Part shown: positions 1 to 8,884 of the stretch, piece after piece
Numbering within the stretch: position 1 is the first letter of the stretch
Layout: each line of letters opens with the position of its first letter
NCBI GenBank assembly: GCA_027064125.1
Contig: JAMOQF010000073.1
Coordinates: 1-42,917 of the forward strand
Source: Acidobacteriota bacterium
Lineage (GTDB): Bacteria > Acidobacteriota > JAAYUB01 > JAMOQF01
DNA length: 42,917 bases
Reading direction: 5' to 3'
Program-made: the position numbers and the translations under genes
The notes under the pieces: generated by a model
Told to the model about the DNA's origin: nothing
Seen by the model: the letters and a program-made list of their open reading frames with translations, nothing else
The model's database searches: none

Positions 1-476
1 ACAATTAATTTTCCTTCTATAAATCCTGTTTCACATATATCGGCAATTCTACCATCTATTATTACACTTGTGTCAAGTATTTTAGGAAAAATGGTGCTCT
101 CGTTGGAAGAAAATATCTTTTCTAAGAAATTAAGTTCAAGTTGTTTTCCCTTATTAGTTCCTATTATGAGTCCAACATATCCCATAAATGTTAAAATAAA
201 AACCTGAAAAAATGTTTTTTCTCTGGGAGGAATTTCCATGAGATACACTGTAAAACATATAAGGGATGCACAGGTTATTCCAACAGCAGAACCTATCAGA
301 GCTCCAATTAATTCCTTGATGTGAAGTTTTCTTATACTTATTTCAAAGAGTATTATAAAAAAAGCAAATAGAGCCGATAAAATGAGTGATAATAAATTAT
401 TTCTGAATGGATTCAGGAAGAAACTCGATATTAAAAGGGTGAAAAAAACTAAAAATCTCAATATCCAGATACCCAC
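1..476 (-). CDS. PIN/TRAM-domain membrane protein, YacL-like (partial, 3' end outside window)
   Basis: This is the first ~158 residues of a protein that runs off the left edge. I translated it by hand from a GTG start at 476, chosen because a strong AGGAGG ribosome site lies just upstream (about 481-487). Residues 1-110 contain about four hydrophobic membrane segments. From about residue 133 the chain enters a PIN ribonuclease-like domain with the hallmark LDTSVIIDGRIADI followed by ETGFIEGK. That order (four membrane helices, PIN, then normally a TRAM domain) is typical of the YacL family, a putative membrane-tethered nuclease of unknown substrate. The PIN acidic residue in DTS is present; the rest of the active site and the TRAM part are not in the window. 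It lies 12 bases after the GT2-like gene and is probably co-transcribed with it. Confidence 0.85.
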   Translation of the reverse strand, partial: MGIWILRFLVFFTLLISSFFLNPFRNNLLSLILSALFAFFIILFEISIRKLHIKELIGALIGSAVGITCASLICFTVYLMEIPPREKTFFQVFILTFMGYVGLIIGTNKGKQLELNFLEKIFSSNESTIFPKILDTSVIIDGRIADICETGFIEGKLI

Positions 477-488
477 TAAAACCTCCTT

Positions 489-1244
489 TTAATCAAAACT
501 ATAAAGACCTTCTATGTTCTCAAGCATGTTTTCTATATCTTTAACTTCATTTATGCACTTTTTATATTTAAATAAACTATATTGAATTGCATCTTTTCCA
601 TATCCCAAAATTGGGTCTTCATCTTCTTCATTTAGAAAGAGTATTTTTAGTTCATCGGAAAAGTATTTATGTAAAATAGCTTCCACAGAAGGGAGGAAAC
701 AATTGGTTTCAGAAGGTAGAAATGTGAATACCTTCTCAAATAGACTCTTTTTTATCGTAAAAATAGATGGAATAACAACTGGCGCATTTATATTAAAATT
801 TTCAAATAAAACTTCAGAAAATAATTTATTTTCCCTGAACCTGTTATTGAATTTTTTCCTTAAATATATTCCATTTATTGCCTTATAGGTTGAAAGATCT
901 CTAAAATGGTCAAAAATACCCAAAATGGATTTTGGAAAAAAAGTGGTGCCGGGAGTTGGTAAAATTATGTAATTACCCCTTGACTCCTTGAATCCCCTTA
1001 ATATTGCATTGTCATGAGAGGTTACCTTTTCCTGTCGAAAAATTTTAAGATTTAGATTTTCATTCCTCAGATTTAGGAATTTTTTCCATAAATCATCGCT
1101 TCCTGAATTATCAACAAGAATTATATCACAATCGATAAAATGAGGTGATACTTTCTTATTAATTTCCTGCACTATTTTTTTTATTATTTCAAAATCTTTT
1201 ACCGCACACAGAACAATAGAAATATAAATAGGTAATTTTTCCAT
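489..1244 (-). CDS. GT2-like glycosyltransferase-fold protein, possibly degenerate
   Basis: The protein has 251 residues. The N-terminal half resembles the GT-A fold of family 2 glycosyltransferases: a first strand (IYISIVLCAVKD, residues 6-17), then DCDIILVDNSGSDD (38-51), then a stretch like the usual 'N-x-G-x-A-xx-G-xxxA-x-G-x-Y' (HDNAILRGFKESRGNYIIL, 77-95). In active enzymes the next residues form a DxD-type metal and sugar-nucleotide motif; here they read PTPGTTFFP (96-104) with no acidic pair. The protein may therefore be inactive, use another motif, or be mis-assigned. It starts at ATG 1244 without a clear ribosome site and lies directly upstream of the YacL-like gene. No sugar or acceptor can be inferred. 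The 98-base gap to the divergent Nudix gene should hold promoters for both directions, but I see no strong match. Confidence 0.6.
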   Translation of the reverse strand: MEKLPIYISIVLCAVKDFEIIKKIVQEINKKVSPHFIDCDIILVDNSGSDDLWKKFLNLRNENLNLKIFRQEKVTSHDNAILRGFKESRGNYIILPTPGTTFFPKSILGIFDHFRDLSTYKAINGIYLRKKFNNRFRENKLFSEVLFENFNINAPVVIPSIFTIKKSLFEKVFTFLPSETNCFLPSVEAILHKYFSDELKILFLNEEDEDPILGYGKDAIQYSLFKYKKCINEVKDIENMLENIEGLYSFD

Positions 1245-1342
1245 ATGAATATTTTTTTCAGATAGTAAATAATATTCTACTTAAAAAAGTGGTTTAATAA
1301 AATAGAAAACTTTGATATATTTGAAAAAAAGGTGAGGTTGTT

Positions 1343-1759
1343 ATGGGCAAAATAAAATGTCCCCTTCTGGCTGTGGATATAATAATAAGGTGTGATAGGG
1401 AGATGGAGAAAATTGTACTCATAAAAAGGAGAAATTTTCCCTTTGGATGGGCTCTTCCCGGAGGATTTGTAGAATATGGCGAAAGTGTGGAAAATACTGC
1501 CATAAGAGAAGCCAAAGAAGAAACAAATTTAGATATTGAAATTGTGAGATTACTTGGAGTATATAGTGATCCCCATAGGGATCCAAGAGGTCATTGTGTT
1601 TCAATCGTGTTTATTGCTAATAGTTCTGGAAAGCCAGTTGGCGGCGATGACGCAAAGGAATCTAAATTATTTTCCATTTTTTCTCTACCAGAAGAGATGG
1701 CCTTTGACCATAGAAATATCATTAACGATTATATAAAAGAATATATTTATTTGAAATAA
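1343..1759 (+). CDS. Nudix hydrolase (ADP-ribose pyrophosphatase-like)
   Basis: This is a compact 138-residue Nudix protein. The Nudix box is clear: GGFVEYGESVENTAIREAKE followed by ETNLDI, giving G-x5-E-x7-RE-x2-EE with the metal-binding glutamates. Only the usual Gly near the end of the box is replaced, by Asn. Downstream, the motif DPHRDPRGHCVSIVFIA is characteristic of the small ADP-ribose pyrophosphatase and related Nudix group. It is probably cytoplasmic and cleaves a nucleoside diphosphate linked to another moiety; the substrate is not determined. A GGTGAGG ribosome site precedes the ATG. It appears to be the first gene of the long plus-strand run, with the next gene starting one base after its stop. 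Confidence 0.85.
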   Translation: MGKIKCPLLAVDIIIRCDREMEKIVLIKRRNFPFGWALPGGFVEYGESVENTAIREAKEETNLDIEIVRLLGVYSDPHRDPRGHCVSIVFIANSSGKPVGGDDAKESKLFSIFSLPEEMAFDHRNIINDYIKEYIYLK

Positions 1760-1760
1760 T

Positions 1761-2501
1761 ATGAAAAAGGTTATTATTTTAATTTCTTTTACTATATTTC
1801 TCTTAATTTTTTTAAAGTTAGTTTTTTCATACCTTTTTTATTTAGATTTAAAGAATGAACATGATAATGATTTTGAATCCTTTATATCCGAATTTAATTA
1901 TAAATTGATACCTCAAAAAAATTTAAATATTTTTTACGTAAATGGAAACAACAGTGAAAAGGAAACACTACTTGTCATTCAAGATATAAATAATGAATTA
2001 TATAAAGATGAATTTATTAAATACTCTTTTAAAAAAGGTAAAGTATCCTTTTTTATATGTGATTACAAAAGGGGTTTAGAGGGTGGAAATTTTTTAAATT
2101 TGAAAAACAAGTTTAGTGAAATATTTAGAAATTTTTTAAAGATATGTGAAAGTCAGGTATCTAAAGGTAATAGATTAGTTGTCTTCTCCTATAAAACTGG
2201 CGCCCTATTTATTCCCTGTTTAGCGGGAAATGGAGTTCAAAAGGTCATTTTTTACAACGTTGAAATATCTCCTTTTAAGCAGAAGAAAGGGGTTGTATAC
2301 TTTCTAAAGAAAAATTTGATAGATTTTGATTTTGGGCTTGAGAAATTATTAAAAAATGGTAAATTTGAAAAGGTTTTTCTTTTTGACAAAGATTTTTTAA
2401 AGGTAAATACTTCTGAAAAGCTTTTATTTTATATATCTTCCTCACCTAAGGAATTTTTTGTTTTGAAAAATAGAGAAAAATTTTTCAATTTTATAAATTA
2501 A
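1761..2501 (+). CDS. Membrane-anchored protein of unknown function (faintly alpha/beta-hydrolase-like)
   Basis: I do not recognise this 246-residue protein. Residues 2-28 form one hydrophobic segment after a short KK start, so it is probably an inner-membrane anchor or uncleaved signal with the remainder in the periplasm. The soluble part alternates short hydrophobic strands and helices (ETLLVIQDI, VSFFICDYKRG, NRLVVFSYKTGALFIP, KVIFYN), which recalls an alpha/beta hydrolase core. At the place of a nucleophile elbow it reads SYKTG rather than G-x-S-x-G, so there is no sign of an active serine hydrolase. It starts one base after the Nudix stop, and the sensor-kinase gene begins 19 bases after its end. 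The assignment as a real gene is firm from position and reading frame; the function is open. Confidence 0.7.
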   Translation: MKKVIILISFTIFLLIFLKLVFSYLFYLDLKNEHDNDFESFISEFNYKLIPQKNLNIFYVNGNNSEKETLLVIQDINNELYKDEFIKYSFKKGKVSFFICDYKRGLEGGNFLNLKNKFSEIFRNFLKICESQVSKGNRLVVFSYKTGALFIPCLAGNGVQKVIFYNVEISPFKQKKGVVYFLKKNLIDFDFGLEKLLKNGKFEKVFLFDKDFLKVNTSEKLLFYISSSPKEFFVLKNREKFFNFIN

Positions 2502-2520
2502 TTTAAGTGGTTTTTATATT

Positions 2521-4077
2521 ATGAAGGAAAAAATGAAAAAGAAGTTGGCATTGAGATTAGTAACTGTTTTTATTCTATTTTTTGTCATTTCAAACGGAAT
2601 AATTTTTTATTTTTATAGAAATAATAGTTATAAAGTTGCCCTTGAGGAATGCAAGAATTTTACCTTTTTGTCCTCCAGATTTATTATGGAATCATATAGA
2701 AACAATTATAAGAAAAGTTTTTTAAGATTTTTAGAAGATATGGCAAAAATCGTAAAATTAAATCCAAATCTTAAAAAAATTGAATTAATTGATACTTCTG
2801 GAATTGTTATTTTTGACTCAGAAGACATTCTAAAAAAATATCTTGAGAAAATTAATAGGGCAAAGAAAATAATTACAGATAGGAAGATACTTAGTTATAC
2901 GAGAGGGATTAAGCCAGTTTATATTTATAAGGGAAATAAACTTATAGTCTATTTTCCATATGTGGAAGAATATGGTAATCATTTTTATACCTTCAGGTAT
3001 ACCTTTTCAACAAAAGGTATTTTCAGTTCCCTGTATGAACTCTTAGCCATTTTGTTTGTTTTTTATTTTCTTTCTGGATTCATAATTTTTTATATTGAGA
3101 GTGGATTATTTTCAAAATTGTTTGATGGTATCTTAGTTTTGAATAGATCTATAGAGGATCTGAGTAAGGGTAAGTATACATATATCAAAGACGAAAATGA
3201 ATTTTTTATGAAAGTATATGAAAATTTTAATATTTTACTGGAAAACTACAAATTTATACTTGATGATAAAGAGAAAACCATCTCCACTTTAAATGAAATT
3301 TTGTTTAAATGTGAAGAGGATAAAAAATCTTGTGAAGAAGAGGTTAAGAAAAAGAACAGAATTTTAAAAGATGTTATTGAAGATGCCAAAAATGCCAGGA
3401 GGGAAAGGGTCAACTTTTTAGCTAAAATTTCTCATGAGTTGAGAACGCCCTTAAATTCCATTCTTGGTTTTAGTGGAATCTTGCTACAGGGAATAAGGGG
3501 AGAACTTTCGGATGAGGTTAAAAAAGATTTATTTTCAATTTATAGAAATTCCCAATTCTTATTGAAAGTTATAGATGACATTATGAACCTCTCTAAGATT
3601 GAAATGAATAAATTTGAACTGGATATAAAAAAAATAGACATCAAAACTCTACTTGAAAATGTGTATAATGATTTTAAGCCTCTTGTGGAAGAAAAGGGAT
3701 TACAATTTGACCTTTTAGTTGAAGATGATATCCTATATGTTTTTGGAGATGAACACAAAATAAAGGAGGTATTAAACAATTTATTGGATAACAGTATTAA
3801 ATTTACTGAGAGTGGATATATAAAGATAAGGGCCTTTAGAAATATGGACAACAGAGATTTGATAATTATATCAGTGGAGGACACCGGCATCGGTATAAAA
3901 GAAGAGGATATGGAGAAGATTTTTGAGGAGTTTTATCAGGTAGAGAGTAGAAAAGGAGCAGGACTTGGACTTTCTATCTCTAAAAAGTTTATTGAAATTA
4001 TGGGTGGAGATTTGTGGGTTGAAAGTAAATTTGGAAGGGGTAGTACCTTTTATTTTACTTTACCCATAGCAAAATAG
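2521..4077 (+). CDS. Membrane sensor histidine kinase
   Basis: The protein has 518 residues. The first membrane helix is about 10-32, followed by an extracytoplasmic sensor region (about 33-170), a second helix (about 172-195), a HAMP-like linker and a coiled coil (about 240-295). The dimerisation/phosphoacceptor helix carries His305 in FLAKISHELRTPLNSILGFS. The ATPase domain has the N box (LLDNSIKF, Asn424), a DTGIGI box (454-459), the FEEFYQ motif and a GLGLS G2 box (481-485), so it looks fully active. No response regulator is adjacent; the nearest is the OmpR-type regulator at 22980-23669, so pairing is uncertain. A second ATG at 2533 has a better ribosome site (AAGGA) and may be the true start, giving four fewer residues. 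The stimulus is unknown. Confidence 0.92.
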   Translation: MKEKMKKKLALRLVTVFILFFVISNGIIFYFYRNNSYKVALEECKNFTFLSSRFIMESYRNNYKKSFLRFLEDMAKIVKLNPNLKKIELIDTSGIVIFDSEDILKKYLEKINRAKKIITDRKILSYTRGIKPVYIYKGNKLIVYFPYVEEYGNHFYTFRYTFSTKGIFSSLYELLAILFVFYFLSGFIIFYIESGLFSKLFDGILVLNRSIEDLSKGKYTYIKDENEFFMKVYENFNILLENYKFILDDKEKTISTLNEILFKCEEDKKSCEEEVKKKNRILKDVIEDAKNARRERVNFLAKISHELRTPLNSILGFSGILLQGIRGELSDEVKKDLFSIYRNSQFLLKVIDDIMNLSKIEMNKFELDIKKIDIKTLLENVYNDFKPLVEEKGLQFDLLVEDDILYVFGDEHKIKEVLNNLLDNSIKFTESGYIKIRAFRNMDNRDLIIISVEDTGIGIKEEDMEKIFEEFYQVESRKGAGLGLSISKKFIEIMGGDLWVESKFGRGSTFYFTLPIAK

Positions 4078-4093
4078 TAAAAGGAGATACTTT

Positions 4094-4627
4094 ATGATAG
4101 AAAAAATTGAGAAGGTACTTCTTAAAGAGAGTGAAATTCAGAAAAAAGTTAAAGAATTAGGGGAAAAAATATCTGAAGATTACAAAGATACATTGCCCCA
4201 TCTTATATGTATTTTAAAAGGGGCAAGTATTTTTCATTCAGATTTAATAAGAAATATATCTATTCCGCTGACCATTGATTATCTTTCAGTCTCAAGTTAT
4301 GGAGATAAGACTGAATCAACAGGGAGGGTGCATCTTGTAAAAGATCTTGATAATCCAATTAAGGATAGAGATGTAATAATAGTTGAAGATATTATAGACA
4401 CTGGATATACCATTGAGTATTTATTAAATCTGTTTAAATTGAGAAAGCCAAGATCCATTAAACTTTGTGCTTTACTTAGCAAGCCCTCAAGAAGGAGAGT
4501 TCCTGTGAAGATTGATTATCTTGGCTTTGAAATACCAGATGCATTTGTTATAGGATATGGACTTGATTTTGATGAAAGATATAGAAATTCCCCAGATATA
4601 AGTATTTTAAGGTTGATAGAGGAATAA
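4094..4627 (+). CDS. hpt: Hypoxanthine phosphoribosyltransferase
   Basis: This 177-residue purine-salvage enzyme transfers phosphoribose from PRPP to hypoxanthine (and usually guanine) to give IMP/GMP. The PRPP-binding loop [13 protein letters not shown] (94-106) with the acidic pair ED is exact for the family. The PPi loop region LKGASIF (41-47), the mobile-loop start SSYGD (67-71) and the C-terminal base-binding segment (residues ~150-165, [19 protein letters not shown]) are all present. Length and order match bacterial Hpt. The start is supported by an AAAGGAGA ribosome site. Its stop overlaps the nrdR start by one base (TAATG), so the two are translationally coupled. Together with purH on the opposite strand it gives the cell both salvage and de novo routes to IMP. 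Confidence 0.95.
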   Translation: MIEKIEKVLLKESEIQKKVKELGEKISEDYKDTLPHLICILKGASIFHSDLIRNISIPLTIDYLSVSSYGDKTESTGRVHLVKDLDNPIKDRDVIIVEDIIDTGYTIEYLLNLFKLRKPRSIKLCALLSKPSRRRVPVKIDYLGFEIPDAFVIGYGLDFDERYRNSPDISILRLIEE

Positions 4628-5109
4628 TGAAGTGTCCTTTTTGTGGATTTAACGAAGATAAAGTTATAGATTCAAGAGAGGCAAAGGATGGGACTGTTGT
4701 CAGGAGAAGAAGAGAATGTCAGAAATGTGGTAGAAGGTTTACCACTTATGAAAAGGTGGAAAAGGTTCCTCTCATGGTTGTTAAAAAAGATGGTAGAAGG
4801 GAAATTTTTGATAGACAAAAACTTCTTTCGGGAATAATGAAGGCGTGTGAGAAAAGACCGATTTCCTATGGAAAAATTGAACAAATTGTGGATAGAATAG
4901 AATTCTTTTTAAATAATGAAGGGAAGACCGAATTTTCAAGTAAAAGAATTGGAGAAATGGTTATGGATGAATTAAAGAAATTGGATAAGGTTGCTTATAT
5001 CAGGTTTGCTTCTGTATATAGAGAATTTAAGGATGTGGGGGAATTTTTTAGTGAGTTAAAAAAAATAAGTGATGTGGATGAAGACAAAGATGGGAGAAAG
5101 AGGGAATAA
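4627..5109 (+). CDS. nrdR: Transcriptional repressor NrdR
   Basis: The protein has 160 residues, the usual NrdR length. An N-terminal zinc ribbon has Cys3, Cys6, Cys31 and Cys34 (MKCPFCG ... CQKCGRRF) with the arginine-rich VVRRRRE between them. An ATP-cone domain follows from about residue 48 ([19 protein letters not shown]). NrdR senses dATP/ATP through the cone and represses ribonucleotide reductase operons by binding NrdR boxes; no reductase gene is in this window. The ribosome site GAGGAATA lies in the end of hpt. Its 3' end overlaps the start of hsp20 by up to 41 bases. Confidence 0.96.
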   Translation: MKCPFCGFNEDKVIDSREAKDGTVVRRRRECQKCGRRFTTYEKVEKVPLMVVKKDGRREIFDRQKLLSGIMKACEKRPISYGKIEQIVDRIEFFLNNEGKTEFSSKRIGEMVMDELKKLDKVAYIRFASVYREFKDVGEFFSELKKISDVDEDKDGRKRE

Positions 5110-5515
5110 ACCAGAATTTAAAAATTTTTTTACGTTTGATTTTTTGGGAAATATAAGTGGTGATGAGCAGGGATTGTGGAACCCAGTTTTTGATGTTGTT
5201 GAGAGTGATAAGGAAATTATTGTAATTCTGGAAATCCCCGGGGTGGACAGGGATAGTTTGAAGGTTACCTTTTTTAGAAATGTTCTTGAAGTTTCCGGTT
5301 TTAAGAAAGATTTGATGGTAAACATTGAGGAAGAAATAAAATATGTATGGTTTGAAAGGTTTTGGGGTGAATTTGAGGTAAAAATTAAGATAGAGGGTGT
5401 TATAGATGTTTCTGACTCAAAGGCTGAATATGAAAATGGAATTCTTAGAATATTTTTGCCGAAAATGATTGATAGACAAAAGAAAAAATTCAAGATTCCA
5501 GTTGAGTGGAAATAG
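5069..5515 (+). CDS. Small heat-shock protein, Hsp20/alpha-crystallin family
   Basis: The protein has up to 148 residues. The alpha-crystallin domain is recognisable from [21 protein letters not shown] (around residues 36-56), through the dimer-forming middle ([17 protein letters not shown]), to the C-terminal [14 protein letters not shown], a good match to the conserved 'a-x-x-x-n-GvL-x-I-x-lPK' motif. It acts as an ATP-independent holdase in the cytoplasm. The start is uncertain: GTG 5069, ATG 5072, ATG 5078 and ATG 5090 are in frame, none has a convincing ribosome site, and all lie inside nrdR, which suggests translational coupling. It directly precedes lon, pairing a holdase with a protease for damaged proteins. 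Confidence 0.88.
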   Translation: MMWMKTKMGERGNKPEFKNFFTFDFLGNISGDEQGLWNPVFDVVESDKEIIVILEIPGVDRDSLKVTFFRNVLEVSGFKKDLMVNIEEEIKYVWFERFWGEFEVKIKIEGVIDVSDSKAEYENGILRIFLPKMIDRQKKKFKIPVEWK

Positions 5516-5529
5516 GAAGGAGGATTATG

Positions 5530-7917
5530 ATGGAAGTAGGACTTTTTTCCGATTCAAATGTTTCTGAAGCAAATTTTGAAGATAAGGACTTTCTTGAAAA
5601 TGTTGAGAAATTGCCTGTTTTACCATTGAGAGATATTGTCATTTACCCAGGTTTAGTAATTCCCCTTTATGTGGGTAGGGAAAAATCCATAAGCGCTGTA
5701 AATTTTTCACTTTCAAGTACCAATAAGTACATTTTATTTGCAACCCAGAAGAAATCTGATATTGAATTTCCCCAGAAAGAGGATCTACTTGAATATGGGG
5801 TTGTCGGTTCCATACTTAAAATGATAAAAATACCTGATGGAACCATGAGATTGGTTGTTAGGGGTTTGGAAAGGGTTAAGTTTTTAGAAATTGAAGATGA
5901 GGGAGAATTTTTATCAGGTAAATTTAAGGTGGTAAGGGACACACCATCAAGAATGAGAAGTGAAATAAAAAAGGAAGCGCTTATCAGGGGGGTTAAGGAA
6001 GCTCTGCAAAAGTTAAATGAATTCAGTAATATTTTAACCCCACCATTTTTTGAGAATTTAAATAGAATAAGTGATCCGGGAGAGTTGTCCTACTTTGTTG
6101 CTGCAATTATGAATTTGAAGTTAAGTGATTCCTATAGTCTTTTAAAAACGACAAATCCCATAACCCGCTTAAAAAAAGTATTTAAGCATTTAAAAAGGGA
6201 AATCCAGCTTCAGAAGATTCAACAGGAAATTTTAAATAAAACCCAGGCAAAGATAGAAAAGTCTAAAAAGGAGTTCTTTTTAAGGGAGCAACTAAAGGCC
6301 ATTAAGGAACAGTTGGGGGAAGGTGAGGAAGATGAAGTAAGGAGGGAAATAAATGAGTATTTAAAGAAATTGAGAAGAAGTAAGATGCCTGATGAATCAA
6401 AGGAGGTTGTACTGAAAGAGTTGAAAAGATTGGAAAGACTTTATTCCGATTCATCAGAGGCTGCAGTTATAAGGACATGGCTTGATTATATATTTTCTCT
6501 ACCCTGGGGAAAATTTACAAAGGATTCCCTGGAACTGGATAAGGCAAGAAAGATTTTAAATAGAGATCACTATGACCTTGAAAAAATTAAAGAAAGGATT
6601 ATAGAACATCTTGCAGTTATGAAACTTTCAAAAAATAAAAAGGCTCCCATATTGTGTTTTGTGGGACCTCCTGGAGTTGGGAAAACTTCTCTTGGTAAAT
6701 CCATTGCCTCTGCCCTCGGTAGAAAATTTGTAAGGATTTCTCTGGGAGGAGTACATGATGAAGCAGAAATAAGAGGGCATAGGAAAACCTATGTTGGGGC
6801 TTTTCCGGGGAAGATAATCCAGGGTTTAATACAGGCTGGTAGTGCAAATCCTGTTTTTATGCTTGATGAAGTTGATAAAATAGGCGTCGATTTCAAAGGA
6901 GATCCTTCGAGTGCCCTATTGGAAGTTTTAGATCCCGAACAAAATTTTTCCTTTGTGGATAACTATATTGGGGTGCCCTTCGATCTGTCAAATGTATTTT
7001 TTATAGCTACAGCAAATATAACAGATACTATTCAACCTGCTTTTCTGGATAGAATGGAGGTTGTCCACTTAAGTGGTTATACTGAGTATGAAAAATTGTA
7101 CATAGCTAAAAAGCATTTGATACCCAAAAAACTAAAGGAAGTGGGGCTTAACAGGAGGCAGGTGAAATTTGAAGATGATGCCATATTGAAAATTATTGAA
7201 AATTATACCTTTGAGGCTGGGGTAAGGAATCTTGAGAGGAAGATAGGTGCTGTTTTGAGAAAAATTGTAGTTAAAGTAGTGGAGGGGGAAAAGGGGAAAA
7301 TAGTTGTTACCCCTGAGAAGGTGACTGAATTTTTGGGACCTGAGTTGATTTTTAAAAGTAAATTGCCTGAGGAGGATAGAGTTGGAGTTGCTGTGGGACT
7401 TGCATGGACCCCCGCTGGAGGAGATGTTTTATTTGTGGAAGCCCTTTCCCTTAAAGGTAAGGGAAATTTGATTTTAACTGGACAACTTGGGGATGTGATG
7501 CAAGAATCAGCAAGGGCTGCTTTTAGCTGGGTTAAGGCAAATTTAAAAAAATATGAGATTCCTGAAGATTTTTTTGAAAAAAATGACGTGCATATCCACG
7601 TACCCGAAGGTAGTATCCCTAAGGATGGACCTTCAGCTGGAATAACAATTACTTCTGCTATTGTTTCCATTGCAAGCGGGAAAAAAGTGGATAAAGATTT
7701 TGCCATGACTGGAGAAATTACATTGAGGGGAGATATATTACCGGTGGGAGGAATAAAAGAAAAAATTCTTGCGGCCCGTAGAGTTGGAATAAAAAAGATT
7801 ATACTACCTTTTAAAAATAAAAAGGATGTTCTTGATTTGCCAAAATATGCCACAAAGGGTCTTAAATTTTTTTATGTGAAAAAGATAGAGGAAGTATTAG
7901 ACTTAATTTTAAAGTAA
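5530..7917 (+). CDS. lon: ATP-dependent protease La (Lon)
   Basis: This is a cytoplasmic AAA+ serine protease that degrades misfolded and regulatory proteins. With start ATG 5530 it has 795 residues, the typical LonA length. I chose this start because AGGAAGGAGG ends six bases upstream; ATG 5527 and an upstream in-frame GTG at 5506 inside hsp20 are less likely. The N-terminal LON substrate domain begins at LPVLPLRDIVIYPG. The ATPase domain has Walker A GPPGVGKTS (about 379-387), Walker B VFMLDEVDK and the RISLGGVHDEAEIRGHRKTY segment. The protease domain has the Ser-Lys dyad: Ser702 in PKDGPSAG and Lys743 in GGIKEK. All key residues are intact. Confidence 0.97.
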   Translation: MEVGLFSDSNVSEANFEDKDFLENVEKLPVLPLRDIVIYPGLVIPLYVGREKSISAVNFSLSSTNKYILFATQKKSDIEFPQKEDLLEYGVVGSILKMIKIPDGTMRLVVRGLERVKFLEIEDEGEFLSGKFKVVRDTPSRMRSEIKKEALIRGVKEALQKLNEFSNILTPPFFENLNRISDPGELSYFVAAIMNLKLSDSYSLLKTTNPITRLKKVFKHLKREIQLQKIQQEILNKTQAKIEKSKKEFFLREQLKAIKEQLGEGEEDEVRREINEYLKKLRRSKMPDESKEVVLKELKRLERLYSDSSEAAVIRTWLDYIFSLPWGKFTKDSLELDKARKILNRDHYDLEKIKERIIEHLAVMKLSKNKKAPILCFVGPPGVGKTSLGKSIASALGRKFVRISLGGVHDEAEIRGHRKTYVGAFPGKIIQGLIQAGSANPVFMLDEVDKIGVDFKGDPSSALLEVLDPEQNFSFVDNYIGVPFDLSNVFFIATANITDTIQPAFLDRMEVVHLSGYTEYEKLYIAKKHLIPKKLKEVGLNRRQVKFEDDAILKIIENYTFEAGVRNLERKIGAVLRKIVVKVVEGEKGKIVVTPEKVTEFLGPELIFKSKLPEEDRVGVAVGLAWTPAGGDVLFVEALSLKGKGNLILTGQLGDVMQESARAAFSWVKANLKKYEIPEDFFEKNDVHIHVPEGSIPKDGPSAGITITSAIVSIASGKKVDKDFAMTGEITLRGDILPVGGIKEKILAARRVGIKKIILPFKNKKDVLDLPKYATKGLKFFYVKKIEEVLDLILK

Positions 7918-7918
7918 A

Positions 7919-8884
7919 GTGTTGGATGAATTTTCTTTAATAGATTTTATTAAAAAAGAGTTTGAGGATAAGAGTGGTTTTATTGGAGATGACTGTGCCA
8001 TTTATGGTGACTTTCTAATTTCACTTGATCAAATGGTGGAGGGAACTCATTTTATTTTTTCAAAATTTCCACCCAATTATCTTGGAAAAAAAGTTGTTTC
8101 GTCCACGTTAAGCGATATTGCGGCCATGGGGGGAATTCCTCTTTTACTTTTTTTAGGTGTTGTCATAAAGAAAGATGTTCCCTTTAAGTGGTTTAGAAAA
8201 TTTTTGGTGGGGGTTAAAGAAGAGTGTATCAGGTATGGAATTGTTCTTGCTGGAGGTGATTTAAGTAGAGGAGAAAATATTTCAATTACAGCCACAGTAA
8301 TTGGGAAAAAGAATAATGGAAGGGTTTTACTCAGATCTGGTGCGAAAATCGGTGATTACATTCTTGCTACTCACAGTGGTGGATTTGCCTGCCTGGGGAT
8401 GAAGAAGTTGTATGAAGCGGGTTTTGTAAAAAGTTCCTTTTTAGATCGTGATGTGAGAAAGTTTATTCAACCCGATGCTTTAATTGATATTGGGAAATTT
8501 CTTCTCGAAAGTGAAGTTGTAAACAGCTGTATTGACATTAGTGATGGAATTTTAAGAGATTTAAAAAATTTATGTAGGGAATCCAATTTGAGTGCCATTT
8601 TATTTTTGGATGAATTGGATGGTTTATTAAAAGGGAAGAGTATAAAAAGGGACATTTTTCTAAAGGGTGGAGAGGAATATGAACTTCTATTTTCTGTGGA
8701 GAGGGGACAACTGGAAACTTTTCAGAGAAAGTTTTCAAAAAAGTTTGATAATGTGGAATTATTTCTTATAGGAGAAATGATTGAAAGAAAGGATTTTTAT
8801 TTGTATTCTTTAGAAAAAGGAGATGTGAAACCTTTTTTTGAGGATGGATTTGACCATTTTGGAGGTGGGATAGATGAAAAATGA
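7919..8884 (+). CDS. thiL: Thiamine-monophosphate kinase
   Basis: This 321-residue enzyme makes thiamine diphosphate from thiamine monophosphate and ATP, the last step of cofactor synthesis. Family features in order are IGDDCAIY near residue 22, SLDQMVEGTHF, the helix SSTLSDIAAMGG, AGGDLSRG, ISDGILRDL and GGEEYELLF near the C-terminus. It starts at GTG 7919 (or the adjacent TTG 7922), one base after lon stops, without a visible ribosome site, so it is probably translated by coupling to lon. The start agrees with where family members begin (…EFxLIDxI). The 3' end overlaps the next gene by 11 bases. No other thiamine gene is in the window. Confidence 0.95.
   Translation: MLDEFSLIDFIKKEFEDKSGFIGDDCAIYGDFLISLDQMVEGTHFIFSKFPPNYLGKKVVSSTLSDIAAMGGIPLLLFLGVVIKKDVPFKWFRKFLVGVKEECIRYGIVLAGGDLSRGENISITATVIGKKNNGRVLLRSGAKIGDYILATHSGGFACLGMKKLYEAGFVKSSFLDRDVRKFIQPDALIDIGKFLLESEVVNSCIDISDGILRDLKNLCRESNLSAILFLDELDGLLKGKSIKRDIFLKGGEEYELLFSVERGQLETFQRKFSKKFDNVELFLIGEMIERKDFYLYSLEKGDVKPFFEDGFDHFGGGIDEK

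Noticed and set aside
28-35. TGTTTCAC, half of a parS palindrome
   Set aside because: The second half is unrelated, so it is a chance half-site within the YacL-like gene.
703-888. Small plus-strand open frame inside the GT2-like gene
   Set aside because: No ribosome site, no motif, and it is antisense to a longer, structured protein.
1245-1342. Promoter pair in the divergent gap before the Nudix gene
   Set aside because: Only weak -10/-35 matches (for example TTTAAT and TATATT on the plus strand) that I cannot distinguish from AT-rich background.
1638-1655. GG-N10-GC spacing like a sigma-54 promoter on the plus strand
   Set aside because: It lies inside the Nudix coding region, the -12 block is not TTGC, and no gene starts close downstream.
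6955-6964. DnaA-box-like TGTGGATAA (reverse TTATCCACA)
   Set aside because: A single site inside lon; other near-matches are scattered in coding regions with no cluster or AT-rich unwinding region, so no oriC is claimed.
7203-7853. Long open frame antisense to lon (216 codons)
   Set aside because: Its translation is low-complexity and rich in Ser, Pro and Phe, with no known motif, and it mirrors the well-supported lon frame.
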